The notes beneath the pieces are model-generated. The model saw nothing but the letters and a program-made list of their open reading frames with translations, made no database searches and had not been told where the DNA came from. Below are positions 34,216-41,753 of a stretch of 41,753 bases of DNA, in pieces (within the stretch, counting starts at the first letter, position 1; each line of letters begins with the position of its first letter). The translations under genes and the position numbers were made by a program. The stretch is from the NCBI GenBank assembly GCA_900757655.1, contig CAAEOT010000016.1:1-41753 (forward strand), given 5' to 3'. This stretch comes from an uncultured Oscillospiraceae bacterium. GTDB lineage: Bacteria; Bacillota; Clostridia; Oscillospirales; Oscillospiraceae.

Positions 34216-36195
34216 TTACTCCTGGATCATAGCCAGAAATTCTGCTTCCGTAATGATGGGCGTGCCGAGCGTGAGCGCCTTCTGATACTTGGAGCCGGTG
34301 TTTTCCCCGGCGAGCAGATAGGACGTTTTTTTTGACACGGAAGAACTCGTCTTGCCACCGAAGCGCTCAATGATGGCGCTGGCCTCATCGCGGCTGAAAT
34401 GCTCGAGCGCGCCGGTGAGCACGAACGTCTTGCCGGCAAAGCGGCGGTCCACGACCTGCTCCTTGGAATCGAAGCTGACGCCCGCGTCACGAAGCAGCCG
34501 GATCTGGTGCTGCGACTGCGTGTTGTCAAACCACGCGCGCAGGTACGCGGCCGTCGTCGGGCCGACGTCCGGTATGGCCATGAGTTCATCTTCCGTCGCG
34601 GCCATGAGCTTGTCCAGCGTGCCGAAGTGCATGGCCAGCACCTTCGCCGCCTTCTGCCCCACCTGCCGGATGCCGAACGCGCACAGCAGGCGCGCCATGC
34701 CGGCGTCCTTGCTCTTTTCAATGGCGGCCATGAGGTTCTCAGCCGACTTTTTTCCCATGTGGTCCAGTGCTGCGACCGACTGCGGCTCGAGCGCATACAG
34801 CTCCGCCGGGGAGTGCACGAGTCCCGCCTCGATCAGCGACTGGCACAGCGAGATGCCGAGGCCGTCAATATCCATCGCCTCGCGCGAGGCAAAGTGCGCA
34901 ATGTTGCGCAGCCGCTGCGCCGGACACTCCGCGCCCGTGCAGCGCAGGGCGGCCCCGTCCGGGTCGCGCACAACGGGCGCGCCGCACTCCGGGCAGGTAT
35001 CCGGCATATGAAACGGTACCGTGCCCTCCGGCCGCTTGTCACGCACGACGGAGAGGATCTCAGGGATGATCTCCCCCGCTTTCTGCACAAGCACCGTGTC
35101 GCCGATGCGCAGGTCGAGGTTATCGATGAAGTCCTGATTGTGCAGCGTGGCGTTCGTGACGGTCGTGCCGGCCAGACGCACCGGCTCGATGACCGCCTTC
35201 GGCGTGAGCACGCCCGTGCGGCCGACCTGCACGACAATGTCGCGCACGCAGCTCTCCTTCTTCTCCGGCGGGTACTTATACGCCACTGCCCAGCGCGGGA
35301 ACTTCGCCGTGCTGCCGAGATACTGCCGCTGCACAAGGTCGTTGATCTTGATGACCGCACCGTCGATATCGAATGGGAACGACTCGCGGTTGTCGCCGAT
35401 CCAGTCGATGCGTGCGCAGCAATCGGTAAGCGTAGCACAGCGCTGATACGGCACGACCGGGAAGCCCAGCGATGCCAGATAGTCCAACGTTTCCGTATGC
35501 GTGGCGAACGTGCGGTCACTGTCATACTGGAGGTTGAAGATGATAATATCCAGCTTGCGTGCCGCCGCGACCTTCGGATCCTGCTGACGCACGGAGCCCG
35601 CCGCCGCGTTGCGGGGATTGGCCAGCAGCGGCTGCTCAAGCAGCTCGCGCTCGGCATTGAGCGCTGCGAATACTTCATGCGACATATAGACCTCGCCGCG
35701 CACGATGAGCTTTGCGGGCGCGCTGTCGAGCTTGAGCGGCAGATTGCGCAGGGTACGGAGGTTTTCCGTCACGTCCTCGCCGGTGATGCCGTCGCCGCGC
35801 GTGGCGCCGCGGACGAACACGCCGTTTTCATACTCAAGCGACATGGACAGGCCGTCGATCTTCGGCTCGACCGAATAATCATGCGCCTGCGTGAGCGACC
35901 CGTCCATGCGCGCGCCGAACGCGCGCAGCTCGTCGAATGAAAACACGTCCTGCAGACTCTCGAGCGGCACCTGATGGCGCACCTGCGCAAAAGTGTTGAG
36001 CGCGTAGCCGCCGACGTGCTGTGTCGGCGAATCGGGCGAGGCATACTCCGGATGCGCTGCCTCCAGCTCCTCGAGCCTGCGCATGAGCGCGTCATATTCA
36101 AAGTCGCTGATCTCGGGCGCGTCCTTCACATAATAGAGAAAATTTGCATGCTCCAGCTGACGGCGCAGCGTCAGGATCTCTTCGCGTACATCCAT
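34216..36195 (-). CDS. ligA: NAD-dependent DNA ligase
   Basis: LigA seals nicks in replication and repair using NAD. The product has 659 residues from the ATG at 36195 (MDVREEILTLRRQLEHANF), after GGAGTAAAAAAC; the upstream part of the open frame overlaps yunB and is not ligase. In order: Ia domain, adenylation domain with Lys112 in KIDG, OB fold, a Cys4 zinc finger (CPECGAP and CTGAECPAQ), HhH repeats and a C-terminal BRCT domain (GKTFVLTGAL near 590). All parts are present. It begins 5 nt after the yunB stop. Confidence 0.97.
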   Translation of the reverse strand: MDVREEILTLRRQLEHANFLYYVKDAPEISDFEYDALMRRLEELEAAHPEYASPDSPTQHVGGYALNTFAQVRHQVPLESLQDVFSFDELRAFGARMDGSLTQAHDYSVEPKIDGLSMSLEYENGVFVRGATRGDGITGEDVTENLRTLRNLPLKLDSAPAKLIVRGEVYMSHEVFAALNAERELLEQPLLANPRNAAAGSVRQQDPKVAAARKLDIIIFNLQYDSDRTFATHTETLDYLASLGFPVVPYQRCATLTDCCARIDWIGDNRESFPFDIDGAVIKINDLVQRQYLGSTAKFPRWAVAYKYPPEKKESCVRDIVVQVGRTGVLTPKAVIEPVRLAGTTVTNATLHNQDFIDNLDLRIGDTVLVQKAGEIIPEILSVVRDKRPEGTVPFHMPDTCPECGAPVVRDPDGAALRCTGAECPAQRLRNIAHFASREAMDIDGLGISLCQSLIEAGLVHSPAELYALEPQSVAALDHMGKKSAENLMAAIEKSKDAGMARLLCAFGIRQVGQKAAKVLAMHFGTLDKLMAATEDELMAIPDVGPTTAAYLRAWFDNTQSQHQIRLLRDAGVSFDSKEQVVDRRFAGKTFVLTGALEHFSRDEASAIIERFGGKTSSSVSKKTSYLLAGENTGSKYQKALTLGTPIITEAEFLAMIQE

Positions 36196-36200
36196 GTTTT

Positions 36201-36845
36201 TTACTCCACTTCCACATACGTCTGGGGCACCTTGCCGACGATGACCGTCTCGGCCAGCAGGACATTCGTGCCCACGGTCTCGGCCTGGTGCTCCCAAGGC
36301 ACCAGAATGTCGAGATCCATCTTCACATTCAGATACAGTTGATATTTGCTCTGGTTGATCGCAGCCGACATGAGTTCATTATGGTAGCTCACATCCGACG
36401 TCGTCAGCACGAGGATGCGCACCGGCAGCGGCAGTTTCAGCCCGGGCAGAAAATTCACGCCGAAGAGCGTCTCGAGCGGAATATCCAGCTCGACCTGCCC
36501 GTCGTCGCCGTCCATCATATGCTCAAGCACGAGCGAGGACACCTGCCCCACGTGCTCGGTATCAATGCTCACGGCTGTGATTGTCCCATCCGCATCCGTG
36601 CGGTAGGTATAATAGTCGCCCTGTACCTGCGCCGTCGCCGCCGTGACGGCAGCATTGATCTTCAACTGCATAAGATCGCAGGCAGAATTGACGGCCAGCT
36701 GTGTGATCAGGTGCAGTACGGACACTGTAAAATACGCCGCACCACCCAGCAGAATGAGCACCAACAGCAGCACCGCAAGTCTCCGGTTCAGCCGCGGCGG
36801 GCGGCGGCGGGCGGCCGGTCTCCAGCGGCGAGACGCACAAATCAT
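36201..36845 (-). CDS. yunB: Sporulation protein YunB family
   Basis: YunB is a mother-cell (sigma-E) protein of unknown role in spore formation. From the ATG at 36845, behind GGGGGG, the product has 214 residues. A basic N-terminus (ASRRWRPAARRRPPRLNRR) precedes a single membrane helix (LAVLLLVLILLGGAAYFTV). The rest is extracytoplasmic. The segment IPLETLFGVNFLPGLKLPLPVRIL is the family hallmark, and the protein ends with conserved beta strands (LLAETVIVGKVPQTYVEV). It lies between murD and ligA in one operon, so it is probably not limited to sporulation in its transcription here. Confidence 0.88.
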   Translation of the reverse strand: MICASRRWRPAARRRPPRLNRRLAVLLLVLILLGGAAYFTVSVLHLITQLAVNSACDLMQLKINAAVTAATAQVQGDYYTYRTDADGTITAVSIDTEHVGQVSSLVLEHMMDGDDGQVELDIPLETLFGVNFLPGLKLPLPVRILVLTTSDVSYHNELMSAAINQSKYQLYLNVKMDLDILVPWEHQAETVGTNVLLAETVIVGKVPQTYVEVE

Positions 36846-36893
36846 AGCAGATCCCCCCTGCCATGCTATGCAGCGGCAGAGCGATTCATGCAC

Positions 36894-38276
36894 TTAGTGC
36901 AGAGATTCTACAATGGCGCAGAAGGTATTGCCGCGCTCTTCAAAGTTTTTGAAGAGATCAAACGACGAGCAGGCAGGCGACAGCGTCACGATATCGCCCG
37001 GCTGCGCGAGGCGGTAGGCCGTCTCGACCGCCGCGCGGAAGTCCGGTGCCTCGACGAGCGGCAGCTTTCCCGGGTCATAGAAATTCGATGCGCGGATGGC
37101 GGAAGCAATGCGCTGTGCCGTCTCACCAACAACGACCGCCGCCTTTGCATGCAGGCAGACCTCGTCGCCGAGCGTATCAAACGGGATGTGCTTGTCGTGC
37201 CCGCCGAGAATGATGACCGGCGGCTTCGGCAGCGCATGCAGACCCGCGATCGTGCGCGAGGGGCTCGAGGCGATGGAATCGTTGATGAACGTGATGCCGT
37301 TGAGCTCGCGGATGCGCTCCATGCGGTGCGGCACACCGGAGAAGGTGTGCGCGACCTGAATGCACGCCGCGTTTCCGACCAAGCCGTCGGTCGCGGCAAA
37401 GGCCGCCATATAGTTTTCCACGTTGTGCGCACCAGGGATGCGGATCTCGTCAGCATTCAGGATCTTCTCCGCCACGCCGTCATGCGCGCGGTAAATGACG
37501 TCGTCTGCGCAATAGACACCGTTTTTCACCGGGCCGATGCTGCTGAAATAGCGCACGTGCCCCGGCGCCTCGGCTGCGAAACGCGGGGTGTGGGCATCCT
37601 TCGCGTTGAGCACAAGTACGCCGTCCGGCCGCTGACCACGGTAAATGCTGCACTTGGCTGACACATAGTCCTCAAAATCCGGATGCACATCCAGATGGTT
37701 CGGCGAAATGTTCGTGATGATGGCCACATCAGGCGCGCAGTGCATGCTGTGCAGCTGGAAGCTGCTGAGCTCGAGCACGGCAAAATCCTCCGGCCGGATG
37801 TCCGGGATACGATCAAAGAGCGGCGTGCCGATGTTGCCGCCGAGGTGCACAGTGTGCCCCTGCGCGCGCAAGAGCTCAGCCGTGATGGTCGAGGTCGTGG
37901 TTTTGCCGTCGCTGCCAGTGATGGCAAGGATACGGCACGGGCAGAGGTTGCAGAACGCCTCCATCTCGGAGGTGAGGATCGCGCCGTTTTGCGCAGCCTT
38001 GCGCAGCTGCGGCACGATCGGCAGCACGCCCGGCGTGCGGAAGATGACATCAAAGTCCAGATGCTCGAGATAGTCCGCGCCAAGGGCAAACTTCGCGCCC
38101 TGCGCCGCGGCCTCGTCCCCTGCTGTGCTGAGCTGCGCGCGCTCGCGCCGGTCGCACACCGTCACGTCGCAGCCGCTGCGCAGCAGCACGCGCACGAGCG
38201 GCTGATTGCTCACGCCGAAGCCGATGACGCCGATGCGCTTGCCATGTAGGTAGTCGATATAATCCGAAAAGGTCAT
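36894..38276 (-). CDS. murD: UDP-N-acetylmuramoyl-L-alanine--D-glutamate ligase
   Basis: MurD adds D-glutamate to UDP-MurNAc-L-Ala in peptidoglycan synthesis. The 460-residue product has the three-domain Mur ligase layout. The N-terminal Rossmann part carries GVIGFGVSNQPLVRVL. The ATP-binding GSDGKTT is at 121-127, followed by HLGGNIGTPL. The C-terminal domain carries GGHDKHIPFD and LSPACSSFDLFKNFEERG. The ATG follows AAAGGAGTGTCAGC. It is the first gene of the operon murD-yunB-ligA-nadE-tatD-phosphatase. Confidence 0.96.
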   Translation of the reverse strand: MTFSDYIDYLHGKRIGVIGFGVSNQPLVRVLLRSGCDVTVCDRRERAQLSTAGDEAAAQGAKFALGADYLEHLDFDVIFRTPGVLPIVPQLRKAAQNGAILTSEMEAFCNLCPCRILAITGSDGKTTTSTITAELLRAQGHTVHLGGNIGTPLFDRIPDIRPEDFAVLELSSFQLHSMHCAPDVAIITNISPNHLDVHPDFEDYVSAKCSIYRGQRPDGVLVLNAKDAHTPRFAAEAPGHVRYFSSIGPVKNGVYCADDVIYRAHDGVAEKILNADEIRIPGAHNVENYMAAFAATDGLVGNAACIQVAHTFSGVPHRMERIRELNGITFINDSIASSPSRTIAGLHALPKPPVIILGGHDKHIPFDTLGDEVCLHAKAAVVVGETAQRIASAIRASNFYDPGKLPLVEAPDFRAAVETAYRLAQPGDIVTLSPACSSFDLFKNFEERGNTFCAIVESLH

Positions 38277-38314
38277 GCTGACACTCCTTTTGAAGAAAAA
38301 GAATCTTATAAGCG

Positions 38315-38343
38315 ATTATACCGCCCATTTGACGTGATTACAA
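38315..38343 (-). promoter_or_regulatory. Promoter of the murD operon
   Basis: On the minus strand TTGTAA (38338-38343) and a consensus TATAAT (38315-38320) are 17 bp apart. The start of transcription would be close to 38308. Confidence 0.75.
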
Positions 38344-38364
38344 GAAAATAAATCGCCGCAGCGC

Positions 38365-38393
38365 TTGACGTACTGCGGCAGGATGTGTAAAAT
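38365..38393 (+). promoter_or_regulatory. Promoter of rnpB
   Basis: TTGACG (38365-38370) and TAAAAT (38388-38393) are 17 bp apart, directly before the RNase P RNA and back to back with the murD promoter. Confidence 0.8.
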
Positions 38394-38397
38394 AGTC

Positions 38398-38743
38398 GGG
38401 CGAGTGAGCCGGACAGCCGCGGGCACGAGCCGAAAGGCTGTGCGTGAGGAAAGTCCGGGCTCCGCAGGGCAAGGATAACGGGTAACACCCGCCAGGGGCG
38501 ACCCTCGGACAAGTGCAACAGAAAGATACCGCCCGAGCGATCGGGTAAGGGTGGAAAAGTGAGGTAAGAGCTCACTCGCCGGCTGGAGACAGTGCGGCGC
38601 TGTAAACTCTATCCGGAGCAACACCGCGGAGGGACATACGGCTGGCCCGGCCGTCCCATGGAGGTGGCTGGAACGCACCGGCAACGGTGCGTCTAGATAG
38701 ATGGCTGTCGATTACAGAACCCGGCTTACAGGCTCACTCGCAA
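38398..38743 (+). ncRNA. rnpB: RNase P RNA (ancestral type A)
   Basis: This is the catalytic RNA of RNase P, which matures tRNA 5' ends. Helix P1 is formed by GCGAGTGAGCC (38400-38410) and GGCTCACTCGC (38731-38741). The conserved GAGGAAAGTCCGGGCT (about 38447-38462), AGAAAGATACCGCC and the 3' block ACAGAACCCGGCTTA are all present. The length of about 345 nt and overall pattern suggest the ancestral A type rather than the Bacillus B type. It is transcribed from its own promoter. Confidence 0.97.
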
Positions 38744-38747
38744 TTGC

Positions 38748-38773
38748 AAGACCCCACCGAACGGCGGGGTCTT
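38748..38773 (+). terminator. Possible terminator of rnpB
   Basis: AAGACCCCACCG and CGGCGGGGTCTT form a stem with one mismatch around AA. The following T-run is poor (TCTTACTG), so it may be weak. Confidence 0.6.
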
Positions 38774-38794
38774 ACTGTATGCTGCAAAGTGCCG

Positions 38795-38823
38795 TTGCGC
38801 AGCGGGTACGCACCTGCTATAGT
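38795..38823 (+). promoter_or_regulatory. Promoter of the SpoT-like hydrolase gene
   Basis: TTGCGC (38795-38800) and TATAGT (38818-38823) are 17 bp apart, about 49 nt before the ATG at 38872. Confidence 0.65.
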
Positions 38824-38871
38824 AGATATATGACGTGCACCGCCGATATTCGTCATACGGAGGCTTGGCAT

Positions 38872-39303
38872 ATGTACTACTCGCAGCTCGTAAAAACAGC
38901 GTGCACCATCCTGTTTCAGGCGCACAAGGACGATCTCGACAAGGGCGGCTACCCCTACGTGTTCCACCCGTTTTATCTCGCCACGCAGATGGACGACGAA
39001 GCATCAACGTGCGTGGCGCTGCTGCACGACGTGATTGAGGATCACGGGGATGTGTATTCCTTCGCGGATCTGGAGCGCGCCGGTTTTCCCGCATCCGTGC
39101 TCGATGCACTCCGGCTGCTGACGCACGCCGAGGGCGTGCCCTATATGGACTACGTGCAGGCGCTGGCGAAAAATCCGATCGCACGCAGGGTCAAGTGTGC
39201 CGACCTGCGGCACAACCTCGACACTCGGCGGATCGACGGCGCTGCGCCCGCGAAAAAGGACATCTATCTGCAGGCGCTGGCCTATTTGGAGAAAACGGAA
39301 TAA
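38872..39303 (+). CDS. Small HD-domain hydrolase of the SpoT/RSH hydrolase type
   Basis: The 143-residue protein consists only of an HD domain like the hydrolase half of RelA/SpoT enzymes. All expected metal and substrate residues are visible: His18, the YPYVFHPF segment, His52-Asp53 and Glu56-Asp57 in LLHDVIED, and Asp111/Asn115 in KCADLRHN. It has no synthetase, TGS or ACT domain, so it would be a small alarmone hydrolase-like protein (Mesh1-type), or a hydrolase of another nucleotide. The frame is open upstream through the end of rnpB, but the ATG at 38872 follows GGAGGCTTGGCAT and a suitable promoter. It is a single-gene unit. Confidence 0.85.
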   Translation: MYYSQLVKTACTILFQAHKDDLDKGGYPYVFHPFYLATQMDDEASTCVALLHDVIEDHGDVYSFADLERAGFPASVLDALRLLTHAEGVPYMDYVQALAKNPIARRVKCADLRHNLDTRRIDGAAPAKKDIYLQALAYLEKTE

Positions 39304-39304
39304 C

Positions 39305-39339
39305 AAAAAAACCTGTAACCGTTGTGGTTACAGGTTTTT

Positions 39340-39340
<1 letters not shown>
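39305..39340. terminator. Bidirectional terminator between the HD gene and the tRNA genes
   Basis: AAAACCTGTAACC pairs with GGTTACAGGTTTT around GTTGT, with an A-run on the left and a T-run on the right. It ends both the hydrolase gene and the tRNA transcript. Confidence 0.92.
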
Positions 39341-39415
<75 letters not shown>

Positions 39416-39447
39416 ATACAAAGCCCGCGGAGCTTTCGCCCCGCGGG

Positions 39448-39524
39448 TGGCGACCGAGAAGGGACTTGAACCCTCGACCTCTAGCGTGACAGGCTAGCGT
39501 TCTAACCGACTGAACTACTCGGCC
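39448..39524 (-). tRNA. tRNA-Asp (anticodon GTC)
   Basis: The acceptor stem GGCCGAG/CTCGGTC (one G-U pair), anticodon loop with GTC, T arm GGTTCAAGTCC and an encoded CCA give a 77-nt cloverleaf. It is the first gene of the tRNA-Asp/tRNA-Thr unit. A GC-rich hairpin (39424-39447) separates the two. Confidence 0.97.
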
Positions 39525-39545
39525 TCGTCGCCTCAGCGCTTGTTT

Positions 39546-39574
39546 AATATACCAGACGAATCGACCGGTGTCAA
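39546..39574 (-). promoter_or_regulatory. Promoter of the tRNA-Asp/tRNA-Thr operon
   Basis: On the minus strand a perfect TTGACA (39569-39574) and TATATT (39546-39551) are 17 bp apart, about 22 nt before tRNA-Asp. Confidence 0.85.
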
Positions 39575-39641
39575 GTAATTTTTGAAAAAATTTTCGGCGT
39601 TTTTCATTTTTCCGCCGCGGCCGGTTTTCCCGGGCGTGAAA

Positions 39642-39674
39642 ATGTCTCCCGGGCAGAAATCACCCGGGAGACAT
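39642..39674 (-). terminator. Terminator of the large repetitive gene
   Basis: On the minus strand the stem ATGTCTCCCGGG pairs with CCCGGGAGACAT around a 9-nt loop and runs into TTTCACG. It starts 12 nt after the stop codon. Confidence 0.8.
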
Positions 39675-39685
39675 ACGCGGGAAAA

Positions 39686-41753
39686 TTACTTTGTGATCTG
39701 GAAAGCGCGCGTGATGGGCGCTGCCTGATAGTTGCCGCCCAGAGTCACGACCGTCACAACATAGCGGCCGGGCTCAGTCGGCGGCGTTGTGGTGCTGGAA
39801 TACGGCTTCCACTTGCTGGTGAAGCCGGAATACAGGTAGTGCACATTCGTCTGCTTTTCAGCAGGCTTACCGTCATACATCAGCGTCACGCTGAAGTCAA
39901 AACTCTTCGCTTCCTCAGCGGTCAGCTTGCCGTTGGGAATAATCTGGTTCCACTGCAGCTTCACGCCGGAGTAGTGCTTTTTCACAACGAGCGCACCCAT
40001 ACCGAAGCCGGTCTCGTAGTTCTTGTTGTTCGTGATCGCGTAAACGGTGTAGATGCCCGCCTGATCCGGCGTGCCGAAGGCCACGCGGACATCGTCAAGC
40101 AGGCCGGGGAACTTGTTGAGCGCCTCGTTGAGCTTGACGAGCGTGTCAATGTCGATGCCGACCTTCTTGAGCAAATCCTTCACAGGCTGCGGCAGCTTGT
40201 CGCCCTTGCCGACGATGTCACTCAAGAGCTTGCGCAGCTCGCCGACCGTCGTGCCCTGCTGCATCATCTCCGTGAGCGTCTTCTGGTCGAGGTCGTGGAG
40301 CATCTTGTCAATGAGCTTGATGATCGTTGCCTTTGTCATGCGCTCGGGCAGCTGCACGAACACACTGGTGGTCACGTCGCTGGTCATGCCGCCGTAGATG
40401 GTGTAGATGTCGAACTTGTCAGCCGGGTCAGTCGTGATGAAGCCCTCGCCCAGCTTATTTTTGGCCTCTTCGGCATAGATGCTCGTCGAGTGCACCTTAA
40501 CAGAGACCTTCGCCTTGTTGACCGTGAGGGTGCCCTCCACGTTCTTGCAGGGACAATACTCGTCATTGCCGCTGTAGCTCACGCGGACCTTTTGGTTCTC
40601 GCCGGCGCCCATCTGGGGGTAATTCAGAAAGTTCACCGTACCGCCGGCAACCGGTGCCCAGTCCGGAACACCGCCGCTGATGCCGCCGTCTTCCTCGCCG
40701 AGCACATTTTCACCATAGTACTCGAACGTGAAGTCAGCCGCACTCAGCGTGCTCTTTTCGGGCAGCGTGGAGGCGTCCCAGTCGATGAGATTTTCAAAAA
40801 TTTCCTGCTCCATGACGGCCGGATCCATGTGATAAGTGATGGAAACGCCATCCTTGAGCACGATTCTGCTCTTAATACGATTATCGGACATTTTAACCGT
40901 GACGTCATCCAGCTTGAGCGGCTTGTAATCAGCATTGCCGGACCAGCTGAAGTGGATGATCTGGTTGCCAAGACCAAACTTGACGAGAACCAGCGTTTCG
41001 TTGCAGTCCAACGGCTTATAGTTCTTAGTAATGCCCGTGATATCGGCGTTGTACTGCACCGTCACGTCGTCGATAGAGATATTCGAATCCGTGCTCTCAA
41101 GCAGCGCCTCGCGCAGGGCCTGCGCGGTCTCCTCGTAGTTGATGCTCTGATCGCGATTGTAGACCATCGCGACCGTCATGCCCTCGGTCACGCCCTCTTT
41201 GAACCGGAACGGTGCGTCCGCGCGGCCGGTGACGGCCACATTCCCTTGCCACTGCCAGGCGGCGTAGTTTTTGCTGCCGCCCCAGGTGATGCGCACTTCC
41301 TGCGTACCTTCACCGATGGCGGGATAGGTCAGACCATTGACTTTTCCACCCGTCAGCGCGACCCAAGCATGACCAAGCTTATCAACAGCGCCAGTCGTTG
41401 CAGTCGCATAATACTCGATGGTCACATTATCCACGGTCAGAGCCGGTTTCGTGCTCACAACGACCGCATCCCAGACCTGCTGCCGGATGTTGTCGTAGAT
41501 CGCCTCGCCGTCGGCGGTAAAGTCGAGCTTGAACGTCGGGTTTTCCTTCGTCGCCGCTTCGATGCCCGGGCGCTCGGTGAAGGTCACCGTCGTCGTTTCA
41601 GAGGACGCCTTGTAAGTATCGTCGCCCTTGAAGCTGATCTGAATCTGCTGGTCACCCGCAGAAATGGCGGGATAGTTCAGGCCGTCGACCTTGCCGCCCT
41701 CCAGAGGAGCCCAGTTCTTGCCGAAGCCGACGGCAGCGCCGGTCGTCGCAGTG
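39686..41753 (-). CDS. Large extracellular protein with tandem Ig-like units (5' end outside the window)
   Basis: The frame is open to the right edge, so only the last 688 residues are seen; the in-frame GTG at 41587 is internal and not a start. At least three tandem units are recognisable. Each has a segment like GGKVNGLTYPAIGEG, then a strand like QEVRITWGGSKNYAA, then a linker and a YDNI/YEET-type helix. Compare GGKVDGLNYPAISAG, GGTVNFLNYPQMGAG and IHFSWSGNADYKP. A helical insert rich in Lys, Asp and Leu follows, and two more beta units end in TRAFQITK. No LPXTG anchor or membrane helix is seen at the C-terminus. Probably a secreted or surface protein; ligand unknown. Confidence 0.85.
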   Translation of the reverse strand, partial: TATTGAAVGFGKNWAPLEGGKVDGLNYPAISAGDQQIQISFKGDDTYKASSETTTVTFTERPGIEAATKENPTFKLDFTADGEAIYDNIRQQVWDAVVVSTKPALTVDNVTIEYYATATTGAVDKLGHAWVALTGGKVNGLTYPAIGEGTQEVRITWGGSKNYAAWQWQGNVAVTGRADAPFRFKEGVTEGMTVAMVYNRDQSINYEETAQALREALLESTDSNISIDDVTVQYNADITGITKNYKPLDCNETLVLVKFGLGNQIIHFSWSGNADYKPLKLDDVTVKMSDNRIKSRIVLKDGVSITYHMDPAVMEQEIFENLIDWDASTLPEKSTLSAADFTFEYYGENVLGEEDGGISGGVPDWAPVAGGTVNFLNYPQMGAGENQKVRVSYSGNDEYCPCKNVEGTLTVNKAKVSVKVHSTSIYAEEAKNKLGEGFITTDPADKFDIYTIYGGMTSDVTTSVFVQLPERMTKATIIKLIDKMLHDLDQKTLTEMMQQGTTVGELRKLLSDIVGKGDKLPQPVKDLLKKVGIDIDTLVKLNEALNKFPGLLDDVRVAFGTPDQAGIYTVYAITNNKNYETGFGMGALVVKKHYSGVKLQWNQIIPNGKLTAEEAKSFDFSVTLMYDGKPAEKQTNVHYLYSGFTSKWKPYSSTTTPPTEPGRYVVTVVTLGGNYQAAPITRAFQITK

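Noticed and set aside
39424..39447. GC-rich hairpin between the two tRNA genes as a terminator
   Set aside because: The T-run after it is too short; it is more likely a spacer or processing hairpin within a common tRNA transcript.

Overview
This window looks like chromosome from a GC-rich, endospore-forming Gram-positive bacterium of class Clostridia, probably an Oscillospiraceae/Ruminococcaceae-type gut anaerobe. The signs are a small acid-soluble spore protein, a YunB-family sporulation protein, a SpoVB/YabM-type flippase next to MazG and the S4 protein RqcP, a DacF-like carboxypeptidase with a signal peptide, an ECF transporter S component, and many sigma-A-type promoters with strong GGAGG ribosome binding sites. 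The taxonomic call is inference from gene content and base composition.

Layout, left to right. (1) 30-3543: glmS-guaA operon on the minus strand. (2) 3625-4248: one small gene of unknown function and a terminator. (3) 4270-14427: a complete type I-E CRISPR-Cas locus. The array has 13 identical 28-bp repeats plus one decayed terminal repeat. It lies directly downstream of cas3-cas8e-cse2-cas7-cas5-cas6e-cas1-cas2, all on the minus strand behind one recognisable promoter. Cas2 is fused to a DnaQ-like DEDDh exonuclease, as in the Streptococcus thermophilus CRISPR4 type. A 23-codon hydrophobic microprotein gene lies just upstream of cas3. (4) 14691-16900: an alpha/beta-type SASP gene, alaX and an ECF S component. 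(5) 16916-22984: serC-serA operon, mtaB, a divergent cysteine desulfurase, and an AI-2E family membrane protein. (6) 23243-26282: DacF-like carboxypeptidase, pgi, and a small P-loop protein. (7) 26296-30652: rqcP, hup, mazG, a SpoVB-like flippase and gap. (8) 30725-31901: a histidine-kinase-like ATPase without a phosphoacceptor histidine. (9) 31908-38343: murD-yunB-ligA-nadE-tatD-phosphatase operon on the minus strand. (10) 38365-39574: RNase P RNA, a small SpoT-like HD hydrolase, tRNA-Thr and tRNA-Asp. (11) 39642-41753: the 3' part of a large repetitive extracellular protein that runs off the right edge.

The CRISPR locus is the accessory part and holds the most interesting signals. The cas genes overlap tightly, so they are probably translated as one unit. 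All 13 spacers start with a pyrimidine immediately after the repeat on the crRNA strand, which suggests a PAM-derived 29th repeat base. One spacer is 36 bp instead of 33. The middle of cas8e is much AT-richer than the cas genes around it. cas3 carries a perfect in-frame 21-bp tandem duplication just after its HD-domain His-His pair. The rest of the window is mostly housekeeping sequence with few surprises.
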